A stretch of 64,000 nt of DNA from Paramecium octaurelia (GCA_905182995.1 CAJJDP010000040.1:130834-194833), one strand, 5' to 3'. Shown: positions 47,630 through 62,133, counted from the first letter of the stretch. Notes: generated from the letters alone by a model not told the origin. Made by a program: numbers and translations.

Positions 47630-50600
47630 TCATCCAATATTTAATTCATCAAAAGTTTTATTTATTTTGCTATGATAGATAAAGAAATAAACAAAATGGT
47701 TGATTGGGTTAAATTCATTGTGTTTAATACTGTTCAAAAAAGATCTGTAAATAACAATTCTGAAGCAAATTGCAATTGGTTCATAAATGAAAAAAACTAA
47801 TAATAAAGTGCTTAAAAGATTTAAGGTTATTTGCATATCCACCCCAGAATTATTTATTTCGCTATTATGAGAAAATATTATACATTTAATTTAATGCTAA
47901 AATTGTAAGGAACAAATATAAAAATGGTAAGCAAAGATATAATGCAACCATCGCTACAGCAACTTTACCCTCAAACATATAAATTGCTTAAGTTATCTTT
48001 GAAATTGCTCTAAAGATCAAAAATTAAGGAGATTTAGATATGCATTGATAATGACAACTTCAATAAATAATACTTCCCAAATGGATGTTAATATTAAAAT
48101 GCTTATTTAATTACTAATCTACAAAAATCTAAAGCTTTTTTTCAGAGGGTTCTGGTCACTTTAACAAAATTACAAAATAGAATGGATATTCTATTTTTTT
48201 AGAAAAAATATTTACTTAGAAGGATGATTTAATCATAGAGATGTGTCCTGGATAAAAATGAATTTGAAATACTTTCTTAGCTGGATCTAGTGTATCTTAT
48301 CTATCATTGAAACCTTCTTCCATAATTATTTCCTTTTGACTTTGGTATTCTAGATAAACGAAGGTAAAGTAAACCATGATAGATGATATAATAAATGTAC
48401 TCTAAACATATAGAAAAGTTTGCTTAAATAGGTCATTTTTCTTAGTATCCTATTAGATTTATTTCACTAGTGTACTATTTTATTAATTCGTAGATTTATT
48501 GGCAACTTTTATCAAAAATAAATTTCCAAAGGATTTACATTTACAATAAAGTTATACACTTTGATTATTAATTCCATCCATTTATAAATCACAATCTTCA
48601 AATGTGTTTTCCTCTAAATGATTCATACAATAATAATTATATTGCAAAAATTCAGATACCCCTTTTGAAGTATCGCAATATTGAAATTCGGCCAAGTCAA
48701 TCCTATACTAAGTGTTTAATTAAAGCTGATTAATATAAGAATTAGTGTAAAGAAAATTAGTAAGGGTTGATTTGACAAAATAATTTTAATTAATCTCAAA
48801 ATCTGACCGATTTAAGTAAATTTGAAGCATAGATCTTTAAGGTTTTGATAGATTATAATAATTGTAATTAAGTTTTAATTGTTCCTTCTATAAATAGGCA
48901 ATTAAATTATCCAAATAATCATCGTCTAATTAAAACTCTTTATTATATACAGACTTAGTAATTTTTTAAAGTTATAACTCCAACATCATTCCTTAAATTT
49001 ATAAAACCTAACCATTCACTTCAACTTTGTCACTAATTTGCAATATAATTTTCTCAATTAATTAAATTAAAGTTTAAGTTATATTCATTACTTGTTCTTA
49101 ATGTTCTACTGATGTTTCATTCTATGAAATAATCTGCAATTAATTGTCAATCAAATGTACTGAACTAAATATCATTTAGATTGCACCTTTAACCTTCATG
49201 ACTTACTCAGTGTCAATAATTAGATTGTTTTTTTAGGCATTTTCTTCTTCGAGATCTCTCTTCAACTAGATTAAATCTGTTATTTATGACTCAAGTTTTT
49301 AAGAACTTGCTATTAAGGATGAGATATTAGTACTAGCTTTCTAAGTAAGTTCTTAATCAGTATTCGTAAAGAGAGAAGAATCCTTATTGTAGCATTCAAT
49401 TTACTAATTTTATTCTAATAATCTCATTGAGGAATTTGAAACTCTCTACTTTAGTATTAATTTTTTGTATAGATTAATTGTTTAATAGACCAATAATTTT
49501 TCATATAGATCCTCGGAATTTATTTCTTATTCAACTGAATTATATAATTCATCTTTCAATATAGTGCAATTTTATTCATCCTTATGATTAATCATTATTT
49601 CAAATATCCAAGCAATCTTTTATCTTAACGTCAATTGGTCAGTTTTCAAATTATTGCATGTGATTTGTTTGTTTGGGATTTTAAAATTCATAAGGATATT
49701 TGTTATCGATCCCCTTATATCTATGATCTAAAAAATAACATTGATTTCTGAACTAGGAAAGTATGCTGTGAAATGATTTGATGGTTAAAAGCTGTAATAA
49801 AGTAGGGAATTATCGGATGACTTTTTATTAAACTCTTCAAAATCATCTTAAAAAAAAAACACTTTCATTTAATACTAATATGGTTTATCGTTAGATTATT
49901 CACAACTAATTGCTATCTTCTAAGATTCTAAGGCTTATAAAAACTATTAACGCGTTTTTAAATTACATATTGGAGGTTAATTTAAATATAAAGTCAAGTC
50001 TTCCTGGTTGGGAATAATATCATTAGTAAATTAAGCCAGAAATTTAAGATTAAACTTATCTCCTTTATTAAACTGTTAATAATAATCATATAATTAAAAA
50101 GAATATTAATAGTATTGAGGTTTAAGTATTGAAATTAATTGATAGTCATAAATTAATGCAATTGAAAAATCTAAAAGGTACTATCTATCCTAAAATGGAA
50201 TATTAAAAGTAAATTATAAATCTTCATAATTATTAACAGGCCTCACCGAATATCCACTATTATACTCTATAGCTAGGATTTTGAAATCATAATCCAGGTA
50301 TATAATGTTAATGTTATAGTAATATGACAATGAATTTTTTGTGGCAATTACTTTCCAAGATTAAATTGTATATGGTGCCATAGTTGCTTTAGGAAATGTC
50401 TAATTAGTTTAAGTAGAATTATATTGTAATTTCTACTTTTTCGAATTTTCACATTCTTTTTGTGAAGTGAGTTCTAAACAAATAACTTCTATTTACAAAC
50501 TTGGATCTTCATCCCAATCATATTGAACATCTAGGTCCTTACATATAATATAGATATTTGTAACTTCTTAGTAATTTTGCATCTTCTTTGTTCCATTAAA

Positions 50601-53600
50601 AGCACACAGAACTCCGGCTGATTTAATCTAAATAGTAATATTTCGTTAGGAATAATATTATATTGAAGAATCTGAAATTGTAAATTGAAACGTATAAGCT
50701 GTGTACGCACTTAAAGAATAGCTATCAATCGAAAGTTCTAAAAGGTTAGTATTAATTAAATCATTAAAATTCATATTTGAGGATCTAGAATTTGAGTTAT
50801 TTCTGTAGATTTCATAAAAACTTATTTAATATTAAGATGTATCTTTTATTATATCGGAATTGCCTACGCAACTTTTTTTATTCATTATAAAACTCATTTT
50901 GATATATTCAAATGGATAATAGTATTGTTTGTGTTTCTTAAAAATACTTGGAAATTATCCCGCATGAGTTTGTACTAGTATTTTAGACACATTTTTTTCT
51001 GATACAAAGTTTTGAACCTCTACATATAGGGTAATATTTGACTATATAGGAAATGTTTTTTCTGGAATGGTTAGATCTAAGACTTAAAAATTTGTTAATT
51101 CTGTAACGAAGTTCTCAAGATCACCATTTCCATTTGAGCCTTACACGATAAATGTCCATTATACAGAAATAAAACTTCTTAAACCATCATAGAGCTTTGA
51201 TTCCATTAAAATGATGTTCTCTTCACAAGGATTCAATTGATATGTAGGTACATCATATTGGATAACAGGGGCATATGGGTTAGAGGGTTAATCAAGTGTA
51301 TTAAAAATGAAATACTACAATTTGCTATCGCAATCAGTGTGGCCAAAGGAATCCTCCAAAAAATCAATTGTATCTCCTAAAAGAATAGAAGGATTTTAAC
51401 CAAGATTTAATATTACTTGTCTTTTGTTTTTCGGATCTATATAACATTGAGGATTAACTCCTAATTTAGAGAGAGTCGTCTAATTCAAGATATTGAAACA
51501 AGCATTGCTTTCAAGTTAACTTGTAAAGAAATGTGGATTTAAGGGGAAATCAAAATGGACAATTATTGTTGTCAGGTCATCCGATAAGTTGATTTTCATC
51601 ACAGCTACTTCGCAATCTTTGATATTAAGGATTATATACTTGAACACCATGGAGTTAATAATGAGCTAATTGAATTTGGAGGAGGATCACAAGTCATTTG
51701 ATCAGATAAGATTCTATTACCATTACATGATAAGCATTCTTCTAATGTACATGTTTTACAAGTGTAATCACATTTCAAGCAATTTAAACTCTAAAAATCA
51801 TCATAATATCCATCTTAACATCGACAAAATGGAATTTCAAATCTATCACCTTTACATGCTAAACAATTTCCTGCATAATAGGCACATGTTTAACATTAAA
51901 AACCGCATTCTTAAGATATTGATTGAAAATTACTAATGCATTCTGGTTGTCCGCCTTCAAAATAACCGTCCTCGCAATCGCATGTCTTGTTTATACGACC
52001 TACTTTACTTGTTACACAATTTGAGGCTAGAGTTTAACAAGTATCGCATTAAATCTCACAAGCTTAGTTTATATTAATGATCGTACGTTCACAACTTTAA
52101 TAATCATTTTCAAAGTAACCATTCATACAGGAACAATCAGGAGGATCTATTCTTAAATTACTGAGACATTTTAGACAATGATTTGGAGTGCTTTCACAAG
52201 TTTTGCAACGGTTATTACATTTTTTGCATATTATTTGGAGATCATCATCATAATATCCATCTTTACAATTACATTGACTTGAAATTGTTAATCTATTGGA
52301 TCCTTAAACATATTTGCAGCTCACACAATTATTTCTTTCATTTACACATCCCGAACATTTTATATGGCATTCTATATAAATGAGAGATTAAATACTTTAG
52401 CAAGTTTCATTAGGATCCTAATAAAAATTAGAAACACATGGACATTTATGAATAATAGATTAATCTAATCTACCTTAATCAACGTCACAACTAGTACAAT
52501 AATCTCTCTAGCTTTTACAAGTTTTACAAGCATTTGAGCATTCTAATTTTATTTAGGATTAATACTTTCACAAATTAGTTAGCCATTATCAAAATATCCA
52601 GGAAAGCAGGTACAGGAATTTTGATTTAAAACACGAAGGTGGTTTGGATAACATGCGTAACATTTTGTTGAACTTGTTTTGCAAATTTAACAAACGTCGC
52701 TGCATTTTTGACACACTTCTATTCCAACATCATAGTAGCCATCTACACATGGGCAAGTATTCATTTAAAAAACTCTAAAATTTGTTAACTCACAAGTTAG
52801 ACATTTATTTGATTAAATCTCACATGTTTTACAACTACTACTATGACATTCTAAAATATTAATAATTCTAAGTACTTAAACATTATTTTTTTTAGCTTCA
52901 TAAAAGCGATCCTTGCATAAACATTTTGATGTGTCAGTATCAAGATATCTAGTAATTTATTCGCAAGTCAAACACTAAGTTAAAGTTAAGCATTCAACGC
53001 AACTAAAATCGCAAACTAAAATTAATATATAAACTACTTTCACATAATTTGGAAAGAAGATTAAAAAAATAACCTGACTTGCAAACACATCGATTTTGAA
53101 AATCAAGAGCTAAGTTCAGACTTGAATCACATTATGTACAATATGTAGAAATGCCAAAGCAAGTTAAGCATGTTTATTCACATTAAATACAAGAGTTTAA
53201 AACAGCATCATCATAATATCCAGCCTTGCAAATACAAGCGTGATTTGTATTATCTAGCATTCTATTTTTATCGGAAGAGCAACTCATACAAAATGAGCCT
53301 TAACCAAAACAAGTCTCACAAGTAAAATTACAGGAATTGCATTTATTATCAACATTTGACAAATATGTCCCATCAATGCATATACATTTTGTATTACTGA
53401 TTATTTTCATAAACCCACAAGATGTGCAATTCGTAATAGAGTTTGAACAAGTCAAACAATTTACATCACATATTTAACATAATTCATTTATTTCGGTTGT
53501 GCCTGGTTAACATTAGCAAGTATTAGTAGTAGTGTTCAATACTCTAAATGTATTTTACTCGCATTCTGTGCATAATTTTGAATTCAAATTGCAATTATAA

Positions 53601-56600
53601 CAATTGGAATCACATTTAGTGCAATTGTTAAGCCCATTTTCAAAATAACCAGTATTGCATAGACATTGATTTTAATCTAAATGCCTTGATTACTCGCAAG
53701 ATGTGCAATAAGTTGAAAAATTAACGCAACTTTAACATTTATAATAGCATTATTAACAATTTGAAGAAAATCCGTCATCATAATATCCAAGGAGTCACAA
53801 AATTTTCCATTTAATATTCTAAAAGATGTTGCTTATGATGAGCAGCTAATACATTAATCAACTCCATATGAATAACATACTAAACAAGAATAATGACATT
53901 ATTCACAAATTGGAATTCCTGAATCGTAAAAATGAACATCACAAGGACAAGAAAATAATAAAGAATCGAAAGTTCGATTTGTGTTTACATAACAAGATTC
54001 ACACCTGTTGGATGTTATTTTAAATGTTTAACAAGTGTAATCGCATTCTTTTGCTATTATAAAATATTACTTTAACAAACAGGACCGACTCCATCATCAT
54101 AATATGAATTAGGGCAATTGCAAGAAGAGTTTAGAGTATTATATATTCTTAAGCTTGATTATGGGCAAGATTTGCATAGAGTAGGTAGTGTTGCACAACC
54201 CTAACATCGATAATCACATTCTTAATAAATCAAGGAATTAATTACATTTACAATTTGGAAAACCACTATCAAAGTAATTTTCAATGCATGCACAATTTGT
54301 ACCAGTCAAAATTCTTGATTCTGAATTGAGACAGGTCAAACATTAATTTACTAAAGGACCACTGCAGGATAGACAACTATAATGGCAACCTTATTATAAT
54401 TTGACCAATTTACTTTGGCATTTATTTTTTGATGGAACAAAATATGTAGTAAGAAAGCTTCCTTACAATTTTGTTTTGCATAAACAAATGTTTCCAAGTA
54501 AATATTTCTCAGAATTACAAGAAATGCAATTTGTAGGAATAGTAACACAATCTAAACAATCAGTACTGCAGGCTATAAATATTATAATAAATATAGACAT
54601 GAACATTCTTGAATTCCTGTATCATAGTATTTACTCATGCAAACACATTCTCCGTTCGAATTTAATTCTCTTTTACTAAGAGGATTACAAGCAGTACATT
54701 AATTATTTTATGTCCCTTTACAAGCATAACAGTTACTATAACACTCTAAATTTAGCATAAAAATATTACTAATGCAAATTGGGCTGTCAGGTTTATCTTA
54801 ATGATAAGGTGGACATAAGCAAGAATTATCAGTCCCTAAATCACGAAAAGATTAATCAGGACATTGCGTGCAATGGTCGGTTTTTAGAGTACAAGAGGAA
54901 CAACGATATGAACATTCTAACTTAAATGAAAAATTCACTTTAACACATAGGATCAGTAGTTGATACTTCCATTGTGTTATCCATGCAGATACACTTATTT
55001 GCTTTCATAACTCTATTTTTAGCGGAAGAGCAAGTGATACAACCATCAACTTTAGCAGAATAACACGTGAGACAGGTATAATGGCATTCTAATAGTTAGT
55101 AGTTAATAATCAAATGAACATTGCAGAGCTCCTGTACTGTAATAACCGGGGTAACAATCACATTTTGATATTACTAATTATCTATACGTAATATCGCAAC
55201 TTAGGCAATTAGTTTGGCCTGTGCCGTTACAAGTTTTGCATGTTAGATGGCATGGTTAACATCTAAAAATAATGGATCACTATAATAGTGTGTATCATTG
55301 CATAGACATTAGAAGGTAGTTCCAACAATATTAGGATGTCTTGAAGATGGACATGAAGTGCATTTATCTAAACCATAAACAGTACAACTAGCACAAGAAT
55401 AATGACAAGCCACTAATTATTATAAAGAAATAGAATTTACAATAACATAATGGAATCTTATAACCAGGGTCATAATAGGCTTAGTCACAAACACATTTAT
55501 TATCAAGTGTCAAATGTCTATGATCCGCAGAGGAACATGAAATACAATCGGTTTAAAGCTGTCCTTTACAACTCAAACATGAATAATGGCATTCTATTAT
55601 TATCTTTGAAATCTAGTACTAAAGCAAATATCTAAGGTTCCATCTTCTCCATATCCATCTTAACAAACACATTTCAAATCACTAGATACAACTCTATTTT
55701 GACCATCAATACACATAGTACAATATTAATTTGTTGTATTATCTTATGGTTTAGAACATTTCTCACACATAGGATGACAAGCTATTTAAATGATTAATTT
55801 TTTACGTTTACAAATGCTATTTCCGTCAGATTGAATTTACAATAATGTTCTTTCAAAACAAAAGCATCTTCCTTTATCAAAGTATTTAAAATAAATGCTA
55901 GGGTCTCCACATTCAGTACAATCATTTTCATAAGGCCCTTAACAATTATAACAATAAAGATAGCATTCTAATTTAGATTTAAACATACTTTAACATATAT
56001 AATCAGGTTTACCAGACTCATAATACCCTTATTTACAATTACATTAAGAACCGACAAGTATTCTATTAGTCGTTGGCTTACAGGATGTGCATTCATAATA
56101 ACTTGAACCACAAGTTAAGCATAATCCGTCTGAACATTTTCCACATCCACCATCCTTATCAATATAACCATGAACATAGTCGCAAACACATTACCCTGGT
56201 ATGATAGTTGAAGTTTGAAATTTATCCCTCAAAAAACAAGTTGTACAGTAACTAGGATCAGTGTAAAGACATGTTTAACATTTGGATGAGCAGCCAAGAA
56301 ATGGTACACATTTCTTATCATCAGTTATTACATAAGTTCCTTTACAAATTTTGCATTATGTGGCGTTAAAACAAATAAAACAATTTTCCAATCCAGGTTA
56401 CTCTTTACAAGCTTCAAATATTTTTAATAAATTTACGAGTGCATTTTTGTTGACTTGGATTATAAAAATATCCAAAGTCACATATTTCGCAAGTCATCCA
56501 ACAGCTAAACCAGTATTAAAATCTAAAATATAGGCTACTTTAGTGCAATTAATGTCTCCAAAGCATTAGTTGTCTTTTAAAAAATAATGATATTCACATG

Positions 56601-57384
56601 CAGAGCAAATGCCCATAACGCAAGTTTTGCATTTATCGGGACATGCTTGAATTCATTTTATTTTTTATACCTACACATTAATTATCAATCATCTCATAAC
56701 CTTGTTTACATCCTTCAAATGCATATACACCGTTAACAATAGAACACTTTTTATGTCCACTTTGACAGGCTATTAAATCTTAATCTGAGTTACCTAAAGT
56801 GCATTTTAAAGCAGTGCTGTCTGATGGAGAAAACCCTTCCTTACATGTTCCACAATAATTTGAAGCACAACTTGCACAATTACTTCCACATTCTAAAAAT
56901 AGATTTATAAATACGAATTGGTGATTAACAAAATTCGCCACCTTTGTACTAATGACAGTATTAGCATTTAACTATGTTTCCAGATCTTTGACCTGCCTCA
57001 CATTAGTCAATAATATAGAGGCCCGAAATTACTAAATCGGTATTCTCAGAATATTCGTAAATATTAGCCCCATAACTACAGAACATTACTTATTCAAAGA
57101 ATTAAATTGGCCGCACAGAATATAATTTAAGTCTCGGATGGCATAGTTGTTCATTGCCATTCACTATAACCATTTTTGGTTCTGTTACTGATGCGCAGGC
57201 TGAATTGTAAACTAACTCAGCATATAAACATACAAGCGCAAGGGTGAGGATGCAGCCCAGGTGCATGATTATGTCCTGGACATGACACATAGTAACCTGA
57301 TTTATCAAAACTATTCCAAGTACTCCTGAACCCATTAACAAGTTAAAATATCAATAATGATAAATGAATCAGTTTTCTAATCAT
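47630..57384 (-). CDS. Giant polycystin-1-like membrane protein: furin-like Cys repeats, REJ-like region, GPS, membrane segments
   Basis: About 9.75 kb with many micro-introns, an estimated ~3,000 residues. The start is MIRKLIHLSLLIFQLVNG, a signal peptide; a 22-nt intron (GTATGT...GTTAG) follows within 130 bases. From ~56950 down to ~51660 is a long array of Cys-rich units of the furin/growth-factor-receptor type (CGSNCASCASNYCGTCKEGF; CPDKCKTCVMGICSACEYHY; CRCQDGYYDDF). Next is an REJ-like region (CEENIILMESKLYDGLRSFI, SVQWTFIVQGSNG). Near 48600 is a GPS-like site (CMNHLEEN...CDLQMDG...YCKCKSFGNLFLI), then a membrane helix (TFIISSIMVYFTFVYLEY), HSILQFCQSDQNPLKKSFRF, and more helices (VALYLCLPFLYLFLTILALN). 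Not every exon was resolved. The plan matches ciliate REJ/PKD1-like proteins. Confidence 0.8.
51660..56950 (-). repeat. Tandem Cys-rich furin-like repeat array inside the giant gene
   Basis: Roughly 5.3 kb of repeating units of about 45-55 codons, each with CxxC pairs and often the segment GYYDD (seen as CATCATAATATCCA on the plus strand near 51800, 52240, 53210 and 53770). Perhaps 30 or more units are present. Most are interrupted by small introns, often at similar places, so intron and repeat may have duplicated together. Confidence 0.7.
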
Positions 57385-59679
57385 TTCAAAAATATAAAAA
57401 TTATTAATGATTTTTCATAATTTTACGGTTAACTATTTATCCTTCAACTTCGATAGACTTAAAACATTATTCTCTCTTAAATTGACAAAATATTTTAATT
57501 TAGATGTTTGAAAATAGATACTTTTTGACAATTCAAAATTAATCGGAAAAATTTTAAATCAAGTTAAAACGAACAACTATATTTATTCCAAATTAAAATT
57601 AAAAATTAATAGTTTTTCTAAATAGACTTAGTGAATGAAATAAAAAGTCCTAAAACCCTTTGGAATTATTGTAAATATTAATAACAATAATAATTATTAG
57701 GAAAAAAATCACATCATAATATTATTGAGACTATACTCTTAAAAATACATAAATTTCAAGAAATTAACTTTGCAAAGTTTGGACAACTTTATACATCGTG
57801 AGCTTTTATTAAAATTGGCTTTTGTTTTTACATTGCTTTTTGCCAAGATTTTATAAATTATAATTAAATTAAAATGTTTTAATTATTAGGAAAATAGTAT
57901 TAAAATATTATGATCTGAAAATAAAATTTAGGTTTACAAGCAGGGATATATGGTGATAATAATGTACTTAAGTTTTGAGAATAAGTGTAAAATAGTGAAT
58001 TAATTATTAATATAAGAATTGTTCCTGTTTTTGAAAATGAGTGCAATATTAACCAATATTATGAAATAGAATGCAAGAAATAATATTGAATAATAAAAAT
58101 ACTAACGGTTTAATTATACTCATCTAAATGAAAGATTTTACTTTGCTTTAATTCCTTCTCAATCTAGTATCAATTTCATTCATCAAAGATTTGTTCTAAA
58201 AAACTACTTTCATTATGGGTTAAAAGGATGGTAAAATCATCTTTCTAACTACTATTCAAAAGTCCTCATATCATGATTTACTATTTTTTGTGATGAATTT
58301 CGGATTAGAAAAATACATAAGTCCATAAAAGATTTTAAAACATTTTTAATAGAAGAATAAAAGTTTCAACTATGCTATGGTAAGACAGTTTATTCGTTGG
58401 ATGGTTGAATCAATAACCATCTTAGATTGATAAATGATGTTAAAAGAATTTTGTAGTATTTTGTTAAAATCATTACTTCAATAAATTTTAGTTTTGACTA
58501 AAACTTGATTATGTAAAAAAATGTTTAAGTTTTACTTTTGTTGCACATGTCCATATGTTAAATAAGAATTTAAAGCTAATTGTTTGGATCGCAAATGTAA
58601 AAACAGAAATAATGTATTTTTCAGGATTTAATAATTTACTTAAAGATAAATAATATGCTCCGTCTGAATCAAATAAATGATGTTGATTCATTAACTTTGT
58701 TGCAAATTAATGATGAAAAACAAACAAAAGTATATTTTCACAATATTATAATCAAATTTAATTTTGCAAGAGAATTTAATAAACTTAAATATAGATTTAC
58801 AATCAAGTATACATCAAGGATTCCTAAAGACCATAATTAAAATTTTGATTGGTGTATTTTCGGAAAAAATTCGGTTCATTTATTTTATCTATTTAAATCA
58901 TAAGATTTTGTTTTTCATGGTTGATGTTTACACAATTCCCAAAAATACTTTTGGGAATATGTAACCTAGTAAATGACTCACTGAAAGTTTCAAAAGCATT
59001 GTAATTTGATTCTTTTATAGGGTTTGGTTAATTTGTAACAATTTTTAGAATAATTCTTCCAACAAATTCATTTTCAAATTGTAATCATTTTAATCAATTC
59101 CCGATGATTTGAGTTAGATAATCCTTCAGATTATTTTTATAAAATTGTAGATTTTTCATCTTTTGGCTGGGCTGATACTTTGTTTGATTTTTTAGTCTCG
59201 AGATGTCATTCGTGATTTAATTTGAAAATATTTTTAATAATCAACGGTTTCATTCTTATCAAGCTTAGATTTTTTGATGTAATTTGATGGTTAAGATTAA
59301 AAGAAGGTCATTATGGAAGAATTAATTTTTGATTTAACCTGATGCTTTTAGTGTTTTTTCAAATTTTGATATTGATAAATATGACGTATTGAAAAAGAAT
59401 TTGGATTTTACGTTGTCACTATTTTTTTGATATTTATTTCAAAGAGGTAACATTGTATATATAAAATTTATATTACTTGATTTTAAATTATAATAAAGAG
59501 AATCAAAGAAGTTAAGGGAATATATTTGGATTATCCTTTAATTCCTAATTTATGAAAAGGAAAAACCTAGCTATAATGTTTAGATTAACTTATATATGAA
59601 AGATGGACACATTATTAAAATGTATTCTTCTTTTTATTTATTATCCTATCAAGAGATCCAATATAGGCCATATAAACGA
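57385..59679. other. AT-rich desert with broken coding-like fragments
   Basis: Nothing complete. Plus-strand fragments near 58090-58480 (NERFYFALIPSQSSINF; IRKIHKSIKDFKTFLIEEQK) and minus-strand fragments near 58820-59310 (SNYIKKSKLDKNETVDYQKY; NPIKESNYNAFETFSESFTR; IQIDKINEPNFFRKYTNQ) have coding character but change frame repeatedly. They look like old gene remnants. 57385-58080 shows no signal beyond the 5' region of the giant gene. Confidence 0.4.
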
Positions 59680-60270
59680 AACCTAAGATTTGGCTTAATA
59701 TAATAAATTACAAATCTGAGACGGCCAGGAGAATATGGGCAAATCAATCAGAAAGTAGAAAAAATGGATAACATTTTCTATGGATAATATTGTATAATTT
59801 ATTAAAATAGATTTGAAAAAATTTCAATTAATTGTAATAAACTATAAGAAGTCTTAAACAAGTATTTTAGGAAGGATAATATGCAAAAGATATCAGGAAT
59901 GGACCTTGGGAATTATATATTATTGATAATTTCGAGATGTATTAATCTGTTAAATTTATCAAAAATTAAAAGAGATATAAAATTATTATATATAATGAGA
60001 TAGTGTAACTGGCAAATGTTATTTATTTTGATGAATTTAAATAAATATGGATTAAAATATAAAAAATTATTATAAATTGTGCTTTGAAAGTGTAGTCGGA
60101 TAGTATGATGAAAGATGCTATGGATTCAAAGTTGTAAATGAGTTGATTAGGATGATTGATTTCGTGAAAGTTATTAAATAGAAATGGTAGGAAAATTGGT
60201 GTCTGAAATGTTGAGTATAGGAATTCTGGATATACTTTATTAAGAGGAATTAATCTTGCCCAGTTTATCT
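59680..60270 (+). pseudogene. Decayed member of the Paramecium GGGSYDE / IGRWD repeat family
   Basis: Recognisable pieces of this lineage-specific repeat (units of the kind NGxYxNGxKxGxWD...GGGxYDExGxKxGxWIE) occur in different frames: QYAKDIRNGPWELYIIDNF near 59875, VGQYDERCYGFKVVNELIRM near 60098, NGRKIGV then NVEYRNSG near 60183. In the last piece the expected Trp after GV is TGA, one base from TGG. No frame stays open long enough for a protein. The family is abundant in Paramecium; its function is unknown. Identification is from memory of the motif. Confidence 0.5.
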
Positions 60271-61000
60271 ATTTCTTATTAACTCAATTTTTTTAGAGTA
60301 GTTAATGATTATGACAAAAAAGCAATCTGATTAATCAAAAAAAATTCTTACCTAACCTAATCAAAAAAAATATTTTAGTTATCATCTAAAAACAATTAAA
60401 TATACCTTCTTCTCTTTTTCTATTCTTCAGAATGTTATTTATTTTTAATAACTTGAAAAATCCCTTTTTATCAGCTTAGAACAGTTAATTCTTTAAGGTT
60501 TGATTTCTCTTTTTGTATTTATAGTAAAAATTCCTAAAGTCAAATGAATTCTACAGTCTATTGCATTTGGTTACCATCAATAGTTTATTTATTCTTAAAA
60601 AATAATTGTAAAAATGCAATCTTCATTATATCTTGGGCCATAAAAAATTAATACTATACATCTTAATAGATAAATAAGTGAATAATTGATCTGTTTTCAA
60701 GGTAGTATACTCGTCGATTAATGTTCTCATATTTAAAATAATTTATGTCGTGTGATTCTATTATTTTTCTCAACAATTCAATATTGATATTTTGTTTCTT
60801 CAGTGATATTCCCTATGAATAGAGCATTGTCTATAATATTAAAATATTAACATGAGATGTGTGATGTTTAAATATATCAAAGCACAAAATCTTCAATATA
60901 TATTGCAAGAAAGCCTAAAATATTTATATACATACTCACAAATCGAATTAATACATTAACCATGCTATTTCTGAGATCTCTATCTTTATTAATTCCAATA
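60271..61000. other. AT-rich intergenic, no clear gene
   Basis: About 730 bases. The best coding-like frame is only 40 codons (from ATG near 60851: MRCVMFKYIKAQNLQYILQE). Nothing else was recognised. Confidence 0.4.
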
Positions 61001-61009
61001 ATTTTAACG

Positions 61010-61468
61010 CTGGAAAGATTTAAACCAATTCTATCATTCTAATATTCTAATGCTCTCTTAAAAAAAATTTACGTAATCAATTAATATTACCTTAAAACAT
61101 CCAAGCACATAGTCTCATTAATTATTTAAACGCAAAGAAATTCAACTAATCCAAAAAATTTAAATGATTTTTATCGTTGCGATAATCTTCATGGATGCGC
61201 ACTTGACTTTATCATTTTTGACATTATTCTCAATCATCAAAGGATAAAAAATTGAGATCACAATAATAACTTCCCAAAACGACGTTAATACATAATCCCT
61301 TGAAATTACAGATGATGATTGAAAGAAACAATCTTAAGGATTAGTGCAGTTTATAATTATTGAAGTTCATAATGCAAAACAGAATAATCAAAATATACTA
61401 AATTGAGTTAGAATTACCTAAAAGGGACTACCTCCCTTTGAACCTGAACTGTATCTTTTTCTGGACAT
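61010..61468 (-). other. Possible small gene or remnant
   Basis: From ATG 61468 the frame reads MSRKRYSSGSKG. A 34-nt intron (GTAGTCCC...AATTTAG) would join it to VYFDYSVLHYELQQLQTALI and LQFQGIMYQRRFGKLLL. Further downstream pieces (IENNVKNDKVKCASMK; QVRIHEDYRNDKNHLNF) are in other frames. The start is 43 bases from the plus-strand gene at 61512, a typical divergent spacing here. Confidence 0.3.
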
Positions 61469-61511
61469 TTGGAATTTTTAAATTATTATGTAACTCTATA
61501 TAGCTAATCCA

Positions 61512-61886
61512 ATGAAAATTCTTCTTATTGCTTAATATCCTAAATTTCAAGCACAAGGAGCTTAGATTTATAAAGGAACATTAATAGATTAAAGAAATAT
61601 AAACTTAAGAGAGTTACTTAGGCAAAAGGGTAGCTGTATTTTGAAAGAAAATTCGGATCACTACCAAATGCAATAAAAACTGATTAGAATTTTGACAGAA
61701 AATACTACAATTCCACAATCTAAAATGAAAATCATATATCTTTTATTGGAAATTTTATCTCATCAATTGAGATTAAAAAATTGGATTTATATCCTATTTT
61801 CAAGTTATTATCTTTTTCTTCTCCATTCAAGATGTTATTGGAGTGATTTCTTTTTGAAAATACTGTAAGATCTGATGAAAATTTGA
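61512..61886 (+). CDS. Hypothetical protein, possibly partial
   Basis: 124-codon TGA-terminated frame: MKILLIAQYPKFQAQGAQIY, KGTLIDQRNINLRELLRQKG, SDHYQMQQKLIRILTENTT, KMKIIYLLLEILSHQLRLKN. The polar composition with Gln as TAA/TAG and CAA suggests coding. A 24-nt intron near its end (GTAAGATCTG...TTGAAG) would extend it. No family recognised. It sits in the second desert, so a remnant is possible. Confidence 0.4.
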
Positions 61887-62133
61887 AGAGAATTCTATAT
61901 ATGGATTGTTAAAGTTTAAATTGAATTTAAATATGAAGCCCAAATTTGTATTAATATTAAGTTAATAATATTTATGTTTGGCCATTTTATATCCGCAAAG
62001 TGGTTATAATTCTCACAATTCCTTTAAAATATAAAAACTTTATTATTATAAATAAAATAGATGCAGCTGAATTGTTTAATTTTAGTTAATGAAAATAAAT
62101 TTTCTGAATATACTAAATAATTTTTTTATGAGA

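Noticed and set aside
47630-47842. Separate 70-residue membrane protein
   Set aside because: It fits better as the last membrane segments of the giant polycystin-like gene, whose preceding helices lie immediately upstream on the same strand. It ends at that gene's TGA.
57102-57341. A 79-codon frame starting MLMGSGVLGIV near the giant gene's 5' end
   Set aside because: The signal-peptide frame from 57384, continued across a 22-nt intron, explains this stretch. The other frame has no continuation into the Cys-rich array.
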